From: Symbiodinium natans | Lineage: Eukaryota; Sar; Dinophyceae; Suessiales; Symbiodiniaceae | Direction of reading: 5' to 3' | Length of the DNA: 62,500 nt | NCBI GenBank assembly: GCA_905221605.1 | Contig: CAJNDS010001513.1 | Coordinates: 503,819-566,318 of the forward strand | In this document: piece by piece, positions 34,262-46,420 of the stretch | Position numbering within the stretch: the first letter of the stretch is position 1 | Layout of the letters: each line of letters opens with the position of its first letter | Notes under the pieces: generated by a model | Seen by the model: the letters and a program-made list of their open reading frames with translations, nothing else | Database searches by the model: none | What the model was told of the DNA's origin: nothing | Translations under genes and position numbers: made by a program

Positions 34262-34352
34262 GGAAGCTCTCACTTCGAGGGGCCTTCTCCAGCCTCCAGC
34301 CTCGCTCCTCGGCTCTGCCATAGCCTTCGTAGCTCTCGTGGGCCTCTTCGAA
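34262..34352 (-). CDS. internal exon, charged helical peptide
   Basis: Near-ideal splice sites on the minus strand: acceptor GGGTTCTTTCTTCTTCAG at 34353 and donor GTAAGC at 34261. The 91-base exon reads FEEAHESYEGYGRAEERGWR then LEKAPRSESF. No domain recognised. It lies 3' of the stop codon of the coiled-coil gene at 34,541, so it belongs to the next gene in the array. Confidence 0.5.
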
Positions 34353-34540
34353 CTGAAGAAGAAAGAACCCGAGGAAACGAGAGGATGCGAAGAATATCAA
34401 TCAAAGCAAAAGCGGGCCGACGCGTGGCCGAAACTGGGAAAACTCTGCCTCGAAGCGGCTTGGGGTGATGTACGTTCCCGTGTTGAGTCGTCTTTGTCGA
34501 CACGAACCCCGATTCTTACATCCCATACATTCCCCTGATC

Positions 34541-36677
34541 CTACAGTAGACGCTTGGCTGCCTGCTTGAAGAAAATGGTCCAGTTGCTCTCAGGACCATG
34601 CTCCTTGATGGAGCGGTGGTGAAGCAACTCCAGTACCGCCGTTGCACCCGGCATGTAGCAGGAAATGTCCTGCAGTTTCTGGCAAGAATGAGAGAATGAG
34701 ATGTTTATGGGACATTGGAAGGGTCTTTGCCAAACTCAACCGCTGTTACCCATGTCCTGAATCATATACTGGGCGAACTGGGTTGCATCGAGAGTCCCGT
34801 CGCACATGGAGAGGATGAAATGCGATGCCAACACGCAATCCGCAATGTCGGTGGCTCCGCCCCAGAGCACGGTCTCACTCAACGACGCCGAGCTGCAAAC
34901 GGACAGCAGGGACGTGAGGAGGAGCTGCCCCATGGCGCGTAGCATCGCTTCCACTTCACAAAGATTCACAAAGTGTGACCCTTTCCACTACAAGGGCCTG
35001 TAGCGCAGTGGAGAAGACGCTGTGCGCTGAACAAAACCACACAAATGCAGCGGTCGTGCTCTTTCTCAAAACTGTGCGTCGACCTTGACCCACCTTCTGT
35101 TCACCTCATGGATTTCCCGATGCAAGAAAGATCAAGAAAGTACAAGTACGCGCCTGCTCCAGCAGCTCTCTCTCGGACTTGGCTAAGGCAGCCCCTACGG
35201 TCAGGGCACAGAATTGCTGTCTAACAATACCAATGAGAACCTACATAAGCTCCCAAGCTTCATCAATAGAAGCTCATCCGACCATGGACCTGGCCATAGG
35301 CCTCCTAGGGAACCAAACACACAAGCAAAAGAGAAGCAACGGAGGTGATCGCAAGTGGGGGCCAGATGCCTTCTCTCCCCAGAGGTCCCCAAAGCGCTTC
35401 TGGGCCTCGGCCCTGGGAGGCGCTGCGCCGCTCGAGGTCCGAGCGCTTCAGCGCCGCGTTCTCGCAGCGCAGCCTCCGAAGCTCCAGGAGAACTCGACAG
35501 CTTTCGGATCCCGCTCCGAGGTTCCGAGGTTCCCAAGACCTCCCGTCTTTCCCACCTCCGAGCCTAATCCGAACTCAACTCTTGCAGGTGGAAACTTCGG
35601 CCTGTTTTGTGAATTCAGCAGCGATGAGACCTGTGCGAGGGAGTCGCGTGTCAGGCAAAAGTAGCTGTTTTGTTGCATGAGATGTCACACGCACAGAGGT
35701 TTGCTTCTTGCACCGGGGGCTTAGTTTAATTCCCTGGCCAATGGGCCGAGGGTTTCTTGCCCCGTGGAACGATGTGGAACGGCCATTGGAAGCTTAGTGT
35801 TGGCAAAGGCATTCCGAACCGATCTCATTGACCCGAATGAGCTTGGGCCCAGGTTTTTCCAGAACGTTGTGGGGGAGATTCCAGACTTGCCACCTAAGCG
35901 AAAGTAAGCTGTGCTGCTCTCTTCCCAGGACATGACCCCACCCTCGCCTTTTGCTCATTGACCCTGGTTGCCGCACTCAAGGCCCGGTCGAGGTCGCGCA
36001 AGGCCTCGTCCAAGCAGCTGCATGCCGGAACATAAAATCATCCGGTCGCCCATGCTCTGGAGTATGAGCAGCTTCTGGGCAACACGTGCACGATGAGCGT
36101 GTGGTGAAAGACGAAAAAGTGTGTGACGAAGCTGTGAAGGCTCACAGGGCTCACTGAGACTCACTACCTGCTGAGGTTCGAACCGTGCCCGCCATGGCCC
36201 GCCATGTGCTCAACAACCACGTCTGTAAGATTCCCGTGTACACGCTGCTACAGACTTATTCCAGATCGTACACTCTAAGTCACAGAAAGTCACTGAATGT
36301 CACTGAATGTCACTGAAAGAATCCGACCCCCCCCTCCTCGTTTGCTCCAAGACCGCGAGATGGACCCTGTGTTCTACAATACAGCGTCCCCACCCCCACC
36401 TCACAGAAGACGGACTCGGACCAATGGCGCAAACAAGGAAGCTTTCTCAAAGATGCGAAGATCTGCTCACGTGTATCGTAGCCTCTGCTCTCTGAGTACT
36501 CCAAGCAGAGCCACACTTGCTTTGCTCTCACCTTTTCTGCCTCTGCTGGGGGCATAGTGCTTTCGCTCTCGCGAGGCTCAGCAGTATGCCTCACAGGAAC
36601 CAGTTTGAACAGCCCAGCAAAAGCATCTGAGAAAAGCTCTGCTTCCGAGAGGCCTGGCGAGGGGGCCGCACCATAGG
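34541..36677 (-). CDS. coiled-coil-rich gene with defined C-terminus, unknown
   Basis: Minus-strand exons: 36677-36532 (AAPSPGLSEAELFSDAFAGL then FKLVPVRHTAEPRESESTMP, donor GTGAGA); 36017-35942 (CLDEALRDLDRALSAATRVN, donor GTGGGG); from 35893 (VWNLPHNVLEKPGPKLIRVN, acceptor CTTACTTTCGCTTAG); about 35,550-35,400 (CRVLLELRRLRCENAALKRS then DLERRS); about 34,957-34,760 (GQLLLTSLLSVCSSASLSET then DATQFAQYMIQ); and a last exon 34670-34541 (DISCYMPGATAVLELLHHRS then IKEHGPESNWTIFFKQAAKR) ending in TAG. Helical, partly coiled-coil; no enzymatic motif seen. The last intron is about 87 bases with the eight bases CAGGACAT at both ends. Start not found; exon membership in one gene is inferred from order, strand and spacing. 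Confidence 0.5.
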
Positions 36678-37550
36678 CTGGCGCACCTCCTCCCAAAGGA
36701 TGGTCTTAAGTGAGTCTTCTTTAAGTCTTACGACATTTGAAGAAAACGAGTTCTGGATACCTTACCTCGGATCCGATCAGTCGCTACATATGAAACGCAT
36801 GCCGCGGTACCCTAAGCCCTAAGCTCCCCCCGGCGAAGCAAACAACTTGGGTTTGGCCTCCCGCGGCTTCGCCAGGGGCAGGAGGATGACATTCCTCAGC
36901 CAGCGACGCCCGTTTCTGGGTGTCAAGGCGCTTCTATTGCATTTCTATGCCCACTGCGACTCCTGTCATGTAACCACGATTATGGAGCAATCAAGGCGGA
37001 CGCTTTGACTGAATTGATGCTGTCGGCTAGCAACAGTCCCAGCTCTCCCCAAGATCACCTTGCTGCATTTGTGAGCTCATTGCGCCTTTTGAACTCGGAC
37101 GTTCAGGTTCTAGAAACAACTTGTTCGCCACCTTTGGCCATGGCACATTCAGGGGCCCTTCAGGCTTACAGCAAGGTGCAGTCAGCAAGTAGACTCAGAC
37201 GTAAACGTGTTGCATTCGCAGCTGCATTGGCCCAAAGCCCTATAGAACCATAGCCCCCCAAAAAACAGCAAACAAAAATTGACAGTTCACAATAACAAAC
37301 CGGGAGATGCCCCATAAATTGTATAGCAGGCGTTGTTTGCTAGTTGCAACTTCTCTTTGTCCAGGCGGGCTTCTTCGACGAGGCCGGTGGAGGGGACTCG
37401 TGGTCGGTACGGGTTGGATTAAAGTAAAGCATGCTTTTTGTCGGTTGTTTGTTTGGGCGGTGGTGGTGGTGGGGGGTAACAGTTCCTTGTTCCCCACCTC
37501 GGTGTGGGGTTGTTAAATTTTAAACTCAACTCTTCTGCTCGCCCGAAACT
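36678..37550. other. spacer, no supported gene
   Basis: A plus-strand frame 37005-37253 (82 codons) is the only longish one and has no splice or family support. Confidence 0.3.
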
Positions 37551-37557
37551 CTCCTCG

Positions 37558-37815
37558 TCCGGTCGAGTCCTAGAGACCCTGGAGTGCCCAACCCCAGAGA
37601 CCCTTGGAGTGCCCAACCCCAGAGACTCCCTGGAGTGCCCAACCCCAGAGACTGACTGAAATGCCCAACCCCAGACACTCCCTGGAGTGCCCCACCCCAG
37701 AGACTCCTGAGACTCCCTGCAGTGCCCAACCCCACAAACTGCCTAGAGTGCCCAACCCCAGAGACTCCCTGGAGTGCCCAGCCCCAAAGACTCCAAGGAG
37801 TGCCCAACCCCCAAT
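37558..37815. repeat. 26-base minisatellite
   Basis: About ten copies of AGTGCCCAACCCCAGAGACTCCCTGG with single-base changes and one partial unit. Overlapping minus-strand frames made of repeated GHSRESLGLG-type peptide are by-products. Confidence 0.9.
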
Positions 37816-38067
37816 TGTAAGCAAAAACTGAGAAATTTTTATCAGAATCAATATGTCTTTGTTTGAACATCTTGCTTGCGCTCTTTCCTTCTAACAAGGA
37901 GCAAGGTGGGGATGTTCGAAGAAAACATTTTTCTTGTGATTGTTGCGTTGCTTTGTTTCTGCCCTTTGCCTTGTGTTTTTTTAGCTTGTTGGCTCTCTCT
38001 GGTTTTTGTTTGTTGCAATTTGTTTTCTCTCACCGGTCTGCGATAAAAATGTTGCGCCCCCTTCTTT

Positions 38068-38795
38068 AGGACGAGACCGTGAAAGCCAAAAACAGTAAAG
38101 CCGACGAGACCGTGACGGCCAACAACAGTAGAAGCGGACGAGACCGTGACAGCCAAAAACAGTACAAGCGCACGAGACCGTGACAGCCAAAAACAGTAGA
38201 AGCGGACGAGACCGTGACGGCCAAAAACAATAGAAGCGGACGAGACCGTGACAGCCGAAAACAATAGAAGCGGACGAGACCGTGACAGCCAAAAGCAGTG
38301 AAAGCGGACGAGACTGTGACAGCCAAAAACAGTAGAAGCGGACGAGACCGTGACAGCCACAAACAATAGAAGCGGACGAGCGCGTGACAGCCAAAAACTG
38401 AAGAAGCTGACGAGACCGTGACGGCCAATAACAGTAGAAGCGTGAATGCCAAGAACAGTAGAAGCGGACGAGACCGTGACAGCCAAACACAATAGAAGCG
38501 GACGAGACTGTGACAGCCAAAAACAATAGAAGCGGACGAGACCGTGACAGCCAAACACAATGGAAGAGGACTAGAAGCGGACGAGATCGTGACAGCCAAA
38601 AACAATAGAAGTGGACGAGACCGTGACAGCCACAAACAATAGAAGCGGACGAGACCGGTCAGCCCGTAGAAGCGGATGAGCGCTTGACAGCCAAAAACAA
38701 TAGAAGCGGACGAGACCGTGACAGCCAAAAGCAGGACAGCCAAAAAACAATGGAAGTGGACGAGACCGTGACAGCCAAAATCAATAGAAGCGGAC
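38068..38795. repeat. 34-base minisatellite, open in all three minus-strand frames
   Basis: About twenty-one copies of GACGAGACCGTGACAGCCAA plus AAACAATAGAAGCG. Because 34 is one more than a multiple of three, each minus-strand frame cycles through the other two and encodes the same 34-residue period (containing LAVTVSSASIVFGCHGLVRF), giving overlapping open frames of 236, 225 and 181 codons. I treat these as by-products of the repeat; no start context, splice sites or non-repeat extension supports translation. Confidence 0.9.
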
Positions 38796-38799
38796 GACA

Positions 38800-39332
38800 G
38801 AAGTTCTGGTACCCACTACCTAATCGGTCCCCTCTGTTTTTGACGGCGCCCCATGAGCAGAGGGGCCGACCCCCACCGCCAGCCCCAACCCTCGCATACC
38901 CCCAAACTCAACACCCGGGCTGTCAGTGCAGTTGCGAAGGATACCAAACAGGTCTCTCATTAGCCGGCACGGGTAATGCACCTGATGGACCTCCCATGGG
39001 CCTTTACCTGCTTTTTGACGCTGTTGATCTTATGGACCCCTTATGGACCTCTTTGGGACCCACATTCGATGGACTCTCTACGAACTTTTGCATGCATGTG
39101 CCTCACTCAAAACCACCCGAACAGCTGTGGACTTCCCATGCACCCTCGATCTCCTGAAACCCTGCCGCCCAATGGCCCTTTTGAACCCCCTTATCCCCCC
39201 ACAATGAACCTCTTAAATGTCTTAAATGGTTCGGGGAGAACCTTCAGAGCATGGCCCCTAGTGGCCCCCGGGAAGATGTTGGAGGCGCGAGGCAGGTCGC
39301 GCAAAGTAGTAGAGACCGCCACGTGGTGAACT
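38800..39332. other. spacer, no gene seen
   Basis: Pro/Leu-rich short frames only; no splice-bounded exon on either strand. Confidence 0.35.
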
Positions 39333-42300
39333 TCAAACAGCTCCCAAAACGCTCCCACCAGAGCCGAGATTCACGACCCCAGAGAGGACTAGGAAGACCA
39401 GGCACGAGCCGATGAGGACGCCGTTCCCTAGCAGCCAGTAGTTGACCTCCACCTGCTGAGCCCCAGGGCTTTCGGAACCAAATACACCATGCGATCGCAA
39501 CATTGAGTCACCAAGAACCCAGCGGCCTTCTCTGGGTCCACAACCCACTGCACGAAGACTGGCTCGACCGGAGTAGACAAGCGGTAGACTGCTTTGGCCT
39601 GTTTGACCGCCTGCATGTACCTGGAGAATGTTTTTGGCAAGCTCTCAAGGAGAATATGGCTTCTGATGGCTTCTGATGGCTTCAGTGCACTGAGATGATC
39701 TGAGATGTCGAGGATTCTAATTAATGGCCAAGGCACTCTGGAGCAGCTCTTCGCAGCACGACGCCAGCATGAGCTTTCCTGGAAGCAACGCTGTGCCTTT
39801 TTGATCAACACCCTGGGCTGAGAAAGTCACCCAAAGACCCAAAGGAGACCCTCGCAGTGCGCTTCGGCTCCTATCCCAGGCATCATCGCACTCAAAGTCC
39901 CCGCGAGCGCTGCAGCAGTCCTGGCAACGCACAAACTGCACTCGTTTCCATTCTGCAAAGCTGACCAGGCCGACGCTCCATCGCTTCATGAACGCCACAG
40001 CTGGACCAGCTAGATTCAACTCATGCTGCAAAAAGCGCACGCGGTTCTGGGAGCGCGCCATGACACGCAACAGCCCGCGCTGGCACCTGGCCGGCGGCCC
40101 AGAACTGGATCGTGTCGGGCTTCGAGTCGTCGATGATGGGCGCGACGCAGTATCTTGAGTCACTGAGGCGGCCCAAAAGTCTTCCAAGCTTACTTTGTCA
40201 GGTTAAAGGATGCTGAAGTTGCGAAGCCCTCAGCACCTAGCAGGACCTCACAAAGATCAGCAAAAAGTGCCAGAAGTGCAAGTTGTCGCTTGCAACAGCT
40301 TGCAACGGCTTGCGGACGGGGCACACCGACCGGTCCTTGAAGCCCAGGCCTGCCCAAACAGTTCAGGCGGGGAGGGGGTTTTCGAATCAAATCGTCCATA
40401 GAACTCGGCTTTTGGGACGTTAAGCGTAGCAAAATTGTTGCCGCTTCGTGCGCGAAAACTCTGTGCTAAGCAGCAAAGGTGTGCAGGGCTAGCTTTCACG
40501 CCGAAATCTAACTCAAACCCGAAAACCGAATCATCGCGAAACATCCGGAAGAGCACTCCCAGCGCTCCTCTCCCCGCGCCCTCAGTGGCCTCTTCTCGCA
40601 TCGACGCGCGCTTCCTCTGCGAAGACCAGCTTCCTAGTGGAGGGCAACATGGGGCAGCATAGGGCAGCATAGGGCAGCTTAAAAAGCTTGAAGGGCCTGT
40701 GTGAGGGTACTGGGGTGCTCTCCAAGGTGGGCTTGAGTGCTGAGCCCTGAGATCTTCGAAGCTCAGGAGTCCACAATGAGGAGATTTCGACTTCGAGGGA
40801 TAAAGTGGATGAAGCCTTCCGGCTAGCCTCCAACCCCTCCAGCAACAGAAAGGGGAGCTCCCTCTTTCACTCCCCCAAACGTAAAGCACTCATCTCTCAA
40901 CCCACTCAACCTCCCAGCCAAGATCAGAGCTCGTTGGTTCCAAGTGGCCCGGCGTCCAGATAGCCCGCAGCCGGTTCGGAGGGCAGCACGTTCCTCATGC
41001 ACGTCACGAAAGAAGGTTGGGGTGTAGAGTCGGGGCCGCCAGCAGCTCAACATCGTTTAGCTGTTTAACCCTCAAGTCTTTGCGAGGCTTGTCAGAAGAA
41101 GGATGAGCAGAGCGCGCGCTCTGGATCATGGAGCTAATTCTGGAACTTATTCATGGATCTGCGTGCTGCCAATATGCCGCCAGCTGTGGCCTTATTGAGG
41201 AGACTGCGATACGGGATTGGTTTGGACACCAGAGATTCCACATGGTGCAAGTGTCGACACGACACGGACGCTCGCTGATGGTAAGCGTGGCCGGGGTTCA
41301 AGGTCGCCTGAAACCCTACCGAAACATGAACCCAGTGAATCGAGGGTCCCCCGAGCATAACAAAGCCGCAATGAAGCCACGGCTCACGTACGAATGGCTG
41401 GATCGGTAGAGCCAGTACTGTGAGTAGAAACCTCGGCTGCTGGAGCGGCCCTAGGCAGCCAAGGCAGCTGGCCTGTTGTGTGCGGTACAGCTGCAATCAC
41501 TGAAACAGTAAATCAAAATACCGCATCCTCAGAAGTGCCAACAGCAAGTAGTGTATCACGTCGCCTCCATACCCTTGAAGCCTGTGTGCTCTTCTTGCGA
41601 TAAACGCAAGCCCCGCACTTCTATTTAGCCTGACCACATTTGTCACAGGTGGTCAAGCGCCCACCGAACACAAGAAGAAGCCGCCTACAGCGGCCTTTGC
41701 GCAAGAAGGGAGCCTTCAACAGACAGATGCAACGTGCTTGGTGCCTCCAAGAAGCTCTTGTAGGCCACCAGCCCCAGGCACGAGGACACGACCACTCCGG
41801 CCATGCAAGAAAGCGGCAGTACAGTGTGCCACTCCTGGCAAACTCCAAACAGTTGCCACACCAACACCACCTTCAAACGGACCACCCCTGACCGCAACAT
41901 AAAGTTCGTGCAGGAAAGCCCCCCAGTCCTGCACGCCATGCTGCGCATCGTGGCGCGCATGCCAGATGCACACGGTTAACAACGTCAGTGCGATCACCCA
42001 CCTCCCGTGGTCAGAACACATTGGGGGGGAGTTGGGGAGGCTCCTCTTGGAATTCTATGTCTCAGCCCTGCCGATCACCGGCCGAGCACCATGTCTGCCA
42101 GCACAATGGTCAAAGTCCCTCAAGTCCCTCAAGCCAAGCCACACTGTCAGTGGCATGCTGTGGTACATGGACGCGAAAAGGAAGCCTTTGCAGCTTGGTG
42201 GCGATGTGAGCGGATCCAAGAGGGCTCGTGGAGGCATCACTGCAATCATTGTCTCACTTGTTGGGCTGCGGTTTTGGCTCGACACTGCGCCTCCGAGATG

Positions 42301-42645
42301 TTTTTGGCTCTACAGGGTGCGAACATGCAAACGCAAAGCCGCCAAACCCAAAGGCCGAAAGAATGTACCTGGAAATTTCGCTGTTGGCACGCTTTGGGTG
42401 TGGATGCTGAAGCCATCTGAAGCCCTCTAAGTCCTCCAAAGATGTTTAAAAACAAACATACAAACTCGAACCATGCTGCTCATGAGGACGCAGACCAGCC
42501 ATGGCAGTGAGACAAGCACCGCGAGCTCGAAATAGCCTTGGCTTGTACAGACTTCTTTAACAAAGGAGGGGTTGCCCCTGCTCTGCAGACCTTTGAAGCC
42601 TCCTGCTACAAATCTTTGTGATGCTTTGTGTGAATGCCGGCGCAT
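39333..42645 (-). CDS. membrane-exon cluster, unknown multi-exon gene
   Basis: Minus-strand pieces with splice sites or clear hydrophobic helices: about 42,585-42,485 (GYFELAVLVSLPWLVCVLMS, preceded by GGTCTGCAG); 42157-42072 (MPLTVWLGLRDLRDFDHCAG, acceptor CCATGTACCACAG, GC donor); about 41,990-41,871 (RWVIALTLLTVCIWHARHDA, donor GTGGTG); from 41834 (EWHTVLPLSCMAGVVVSSCL); about 40.10-39.75 kb (RVRFLQHELNLAGPAVAFMK); 39620-39453 (YMQAVKQAKAVYRLSTPVEP, acceptor ACATTCTCCAG, donor GTGGAG); and a last helix NYWLLGNGVLIGSCLVFLVL ending at a stop at 39333. Several helices indicate a polytopic membrane protein. I cannot assign a family, and the interval may hold more than one gene. Confidence 0.35.
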
Positions 42646-44482
42646 GGCCCGCTTCTTGTGAACTGGCTAGACCCTGCTGCCATGTCCGGCAAGGTGAGAT
42701 GGGGTGTTACAACTTGCTGCACCGAAACTGCCCAGTACTGTGCATCAAGGCGGCTATACCGGTCCCAAGTGGCATCGTCCCAGTGTTTGTAGACTGTCCG
42801 CAACCTCTGCTTTGCAGGAACTTCGCTTCTCTGACAGCTCAGCGGTGCTCAGCGCCAAGCGGTGTCGTGCGTGGTCGGAGCTCTCTTCACTCCATGACCT
42901 ACATCTATTCGAATCTATTCCATGTACTACATGGCCGTTGATCTAAATTCTAAATTGCTTTGCTGGGGGTTGGGGAAACACCCCTTCTGAATTTTCGCTG
43001 ATCTTTAGGGCGGACAATTGCGGGCACCTCTGGGCCCGAACCACACTCCTGGAGTTCACTATGTCTACGGCCACAAGGGTCGAGTCCAGCTTAGGGTCGA
43101 ACATTGGGAAAGGGTGGAGGGTAAGAGGTCTGAAGGGAGGTGAGCTTAGGATTCAGTTCAGGATAGAAGGGCCCAGGGAGGGCTTGAGGGGCTTGCGTGG
43201 ACCACGTTAGAGTTGGAGCCTTGCAGGTATACGTCAGACTTTTGTTTACACTGCTTCTGCCGTCTCGGGTGATCTGCATAGAGACTGCTTCAACATAAGA
43301 ACAAATACGGGATGAGTGATTTTGAATTTTGCTTGCGTCGGATGTTACTTGAAAAACCTTCATTGTTTCTAAGGGGCACGGGACTTTCGCAGAGTTTTTG
43401 CACCCAGAAACACAGATTTCCTGAACTGGGCCAACGTTGAGTTTTGGATCGCTCGCGGACGCTACCATGTCATGGAAATGTAGGTTGCGTAACAAGCTCC
43501 TTGCAAAGACATTTAAGATCAACACCCACATGACCACACATGTCACACATGTAAAGATCACTTGTGGCTCATCTTATCCGGAGACGTTTCACACGCCCTG
43601 CACAGGAGCCGAGCTTACAACTCACATGAGGAGTTAGCAACCCGTCGCGGCAGCATCTAACCAGGCTTCATGCCAAATTGTGCGTGCATCACCCTTGAAG
43701 TACAGAAAACCCTCTGCGCCAGGGCACCATGGCAGCTTCATTCGTGTACAGGATTGTACAGGGGCATGTCGCGGCTCCCTGCTTCTTTTGAGCCACACTG
43801 CGGCGGCACAAAACAAAGGGTTTCGAGGCAGTTACCCCCCTTGGAGCCCACGTTTGCTCCTTCAAAGAGCAATCCGCACTTTCCATGATGAACACGACGC
43901 CCGCAACTTTCACGTCGCTCGAGCGCTTCGGTCTGCTGTAAATAAGCAATCAACGTCAAGTTTCGAGACTTCGAGAATTGTAGGATCCCAACTGGGCCCT
44001 GGCACAAGGACTTCCGGATTTTTTAAAGCACTCGGATATTTAGTCGGGTGGCGAGCGGCACATGGACCCTGCAAGGAAACTACGACAAGTGACACGGTGA
44101 CCTTTGCCAAGCACAGCAGCATGCAGCGGCACTGCAGCGTGCTGCTACGGGATCCGAGGGGTAAGGGCAGAAGACATGTCCTGACGCATAGTGCTGCCTG
44201 TGCTTGCACGGTTTACACTACCACACATACTCTCCATGGCCGACATCTTGGCCTGATCCTTCTTACAACGATGAAAGCCTTCAAGCACGAGAGGTGGTCT
44301 CCAAAACAAGGAGTGGTTCAGATGGATGTCTTTGTCACACAGGCGGCATACTAGTCACCAATCATTCCCAGTCTCACTATGTCATAGTAACTATGAGGTA
44401 TGGGGTGAGCTGGCGGATCACTGGATGCACGCTGGCTGGAGGATGCTGAAGAAGGGTCCGGCACCAGGCAAAACGAACTAAC
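42646..44482. other. spacer or long intron
   Basis: A minus-strand frame 43561-43091 (156 codons, IFTCVTCVVMWVLILNVFAR at its start) is open but has weak third-position bias and no clear sites. Nothing else is supported. Confidence 0.3.
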
Positions 44483-45914
44483 CTTGAAGACACCTTGAAC
44501 AGCTTGAGGGCGCATATCATGTTCCAGAAGGCTCAAGCACACTTGACTCAAAAGGACATGGCGGTTCATTCCACTTTGCCTAAATGCGCGCAAGAAGGCT
44601 GCAGAGTCGAGACATAGAAACTGGAAAAGACAAATCAACCTGAAGACAAGACTGGAGATGTATTGAGCTGTGTAACTTTTGCCTGGTACCAGGGACACTG
44701 CGGTAATTCTAGCCTGTGCTTTCGCAATGGATCAGGCAGGAAATCATAGGAATCCCCCGAGACGGTCAACCCTACATATGTTCAGTCTACAGTGGGCAAC
44801 TCTATTGATTGGGGGATCCCCCTGCTGCAGGAAGGCCCGCGAGGCATTTCGGAGGCATAAGCCCAACAATCTTGTAAATTTACGCGATCTCGAGCATGTA
44901 GGACAATGTGAGTATATACGAACTCCAACCCTAGCCTCATGCTAGCCTGCAGTTTGGCGTGTGGCAGCTGATACATTACGATGTGTTTGCCACAGCCAGT
45001 CCTTCTGCAGACATTCTTTACTGCTTCCGCACCGATGCAACAGCAGCGGGGTTCTACCAAACGGCAATGCGAAACCCATCACTTGTGCACACGCACGGAG
45101 CCGCTTTGGACCTCACCTCGGCAGGGATGCATGTAACCAGCAGCCTTCCCGCTGGAGTGATGTTCTGTTTCTGCATGTGTTAACCAGCCTTTGTGACCTA
45201 CTCCCATCCGCACACCCCTCAGGCCGCCACTTCAGATCCCCAAGCTGCCACTTGAGGGCTCCATGATGTGAAGAGGCGACTAGCTCGTCACCTGCAATCG
45301 TCACAGGTTACATGCGGTTACATGCGGTTGCCCATGCGGAATCCGAAATATGTGTTCGCGTGACTGTAGTCAGCCCATCTAAGAGGAAAGTCACAGTGTG
45401 CACGGATATCCCCCCAACCTCGGGAGTCAAAGGACAAGCGGTGGCGCATCTTGTCGTGCGGGAGGCGAACCTCATCAGGATATTGAAGGGCGGCGCAGAG
45501 CTCCTTGTTGCTCCCGAATTTTCTTTGCTTTTGGCGGATACGGCCCGGTCCACTGGGTTGCTAAAAAATGCCGTACTCGTGCTCCCAAGGCTTCCAATCA
45601 AATAGTTTCCGGATGTTCTTAACACTTTTGCGCTTGGGCCCGCTTGGGCTTGGAACAAGAGCAAAAACGCGCCTCTCCGGCAGGGGTCCAAGACTTTCCG
45701 TGGAAGTCGGCCTCCAGCACAACCACCTCAAGAAACGCACGAGTCTGGTGAGTCCTTTAGTAGGCCATGTAGGCCCGACAGCACACTGTCACAGGCTACA
45801 CCGTGGTTACGCTGCACGCTTTACAAAATAACCTTCCGTGGGCAGCAGGGGGCTCGCTTGCCGCGAATGGGGCCTCATCCTCGCCTTCGGCCGACACAGC
45901 AGCGCGGAAGGTTC
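44483..45914 (-). CDS. multi-exon gene, unknown protein
   Basis: Four minus-strand exons, three of which join in frame. Exon 45914-45833 follows a textbook acceptor (CTTTGCTCTTTCATTCCCAG) and reads TFRAAVSAEGEDEAPFAASE, an acidic linker. Exon 45754-45634 reads THQTRAFLEVVVLEADFHGK then EARFCSCSKPKRAQ and ends at a GC donor. Exon from 45560 to about 45325 reads RIRQKQRKFGSNKELCAALQ, DEVRLPHDKMRHRLSFDSRG and IRAHCDFPLRWADYSHANTY. Exon 44620-44483 (acceptor GATTTGTCTTTTCCAG, donor GTTAGT) reads FLCLDSAAFLRAFRQSGMNR then LLEHDMRPQAVQGVFK; its link to the others is by order only. Basic and cysteine-containing; no family recognised. Start and stop not found. Confidence 0.48.
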
Positions 45915-46276
45915 CTGGGAATGAAAGAGCAAAGGATAGCAAAAGCACCAAAAGTGACATTCTTTGTGACTGTGGTGCCCGCAACCTTGGGGAAACTTAG
46001 GCGGTTCTGGGCCCGGCGCCGCTGGGCAACCGCACTGCGGCCGCGGCGGCAAGGCGGCCAAAGGGGAGGCGCTCGGCAACCTCCGGTTGTTCTGGATACA
46101 GTGTTTGGGGGGGGGGGGTTTAGGGTGACGCCTGTCAGCCTCTTTCGTGATCCCACCCCCTTCCATCCCATTGCATCCCATTCCCTGTCTGCCTGCTGGC
46201 AAGGCCAACGGCCTTGCTGGGGCAGCCCACCACACTCGGCCACAGCCCCGGAGTCGGTGGCAAGCTGTCACAGGGA

Positions 46277-46420
46277 GGGTACAGGTAGGGTGCAAGTAGG
46301 GTGCAAGTAGGGTGCAAGTAGGGTGCAAGTAGGGTGCAAGTAGGGTGCAAGTAGGGTGCAAGTAGGGCGCTTGTGGCGCTTGTGGCGCTTGTGGCGCTTG
46401 TGGCGCTTGTGGCGCTTGCT
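46277..46420. repeat. two adjacent short tandem arrays
   Basis: About eight copies of the eleven-base GTAGGGTGCAA followed at once by about six copies of the nine-base GCGCTTGTG. Confidence 0.9.

Noticed and set aside
33876-34538. 220-codon plus-strand open frame
   Set aside because: It is antisense to an exon with near-ideal splice sites (34,352-34,262) and contains the poly-A tract.
34989-35030. tRNA-like D-arm string (GGCCTGTAGCGCAGTGGAGA)
   Set aside because: No matching T-arm, anticodon stem or acceptor pairing follows.
36168-36195. Box-B-like GGTTCGAACC
   Set aside because: No box A or cloverleaf partner on either strand; the motif is a short palindrome that can occur by chance.
41128-41409. 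Plus-strand frame with a GTAAGC donor-like site
   Set aside because: No acceptor or neighbouring plus-strand exon; isolated in a minus-strand interval.
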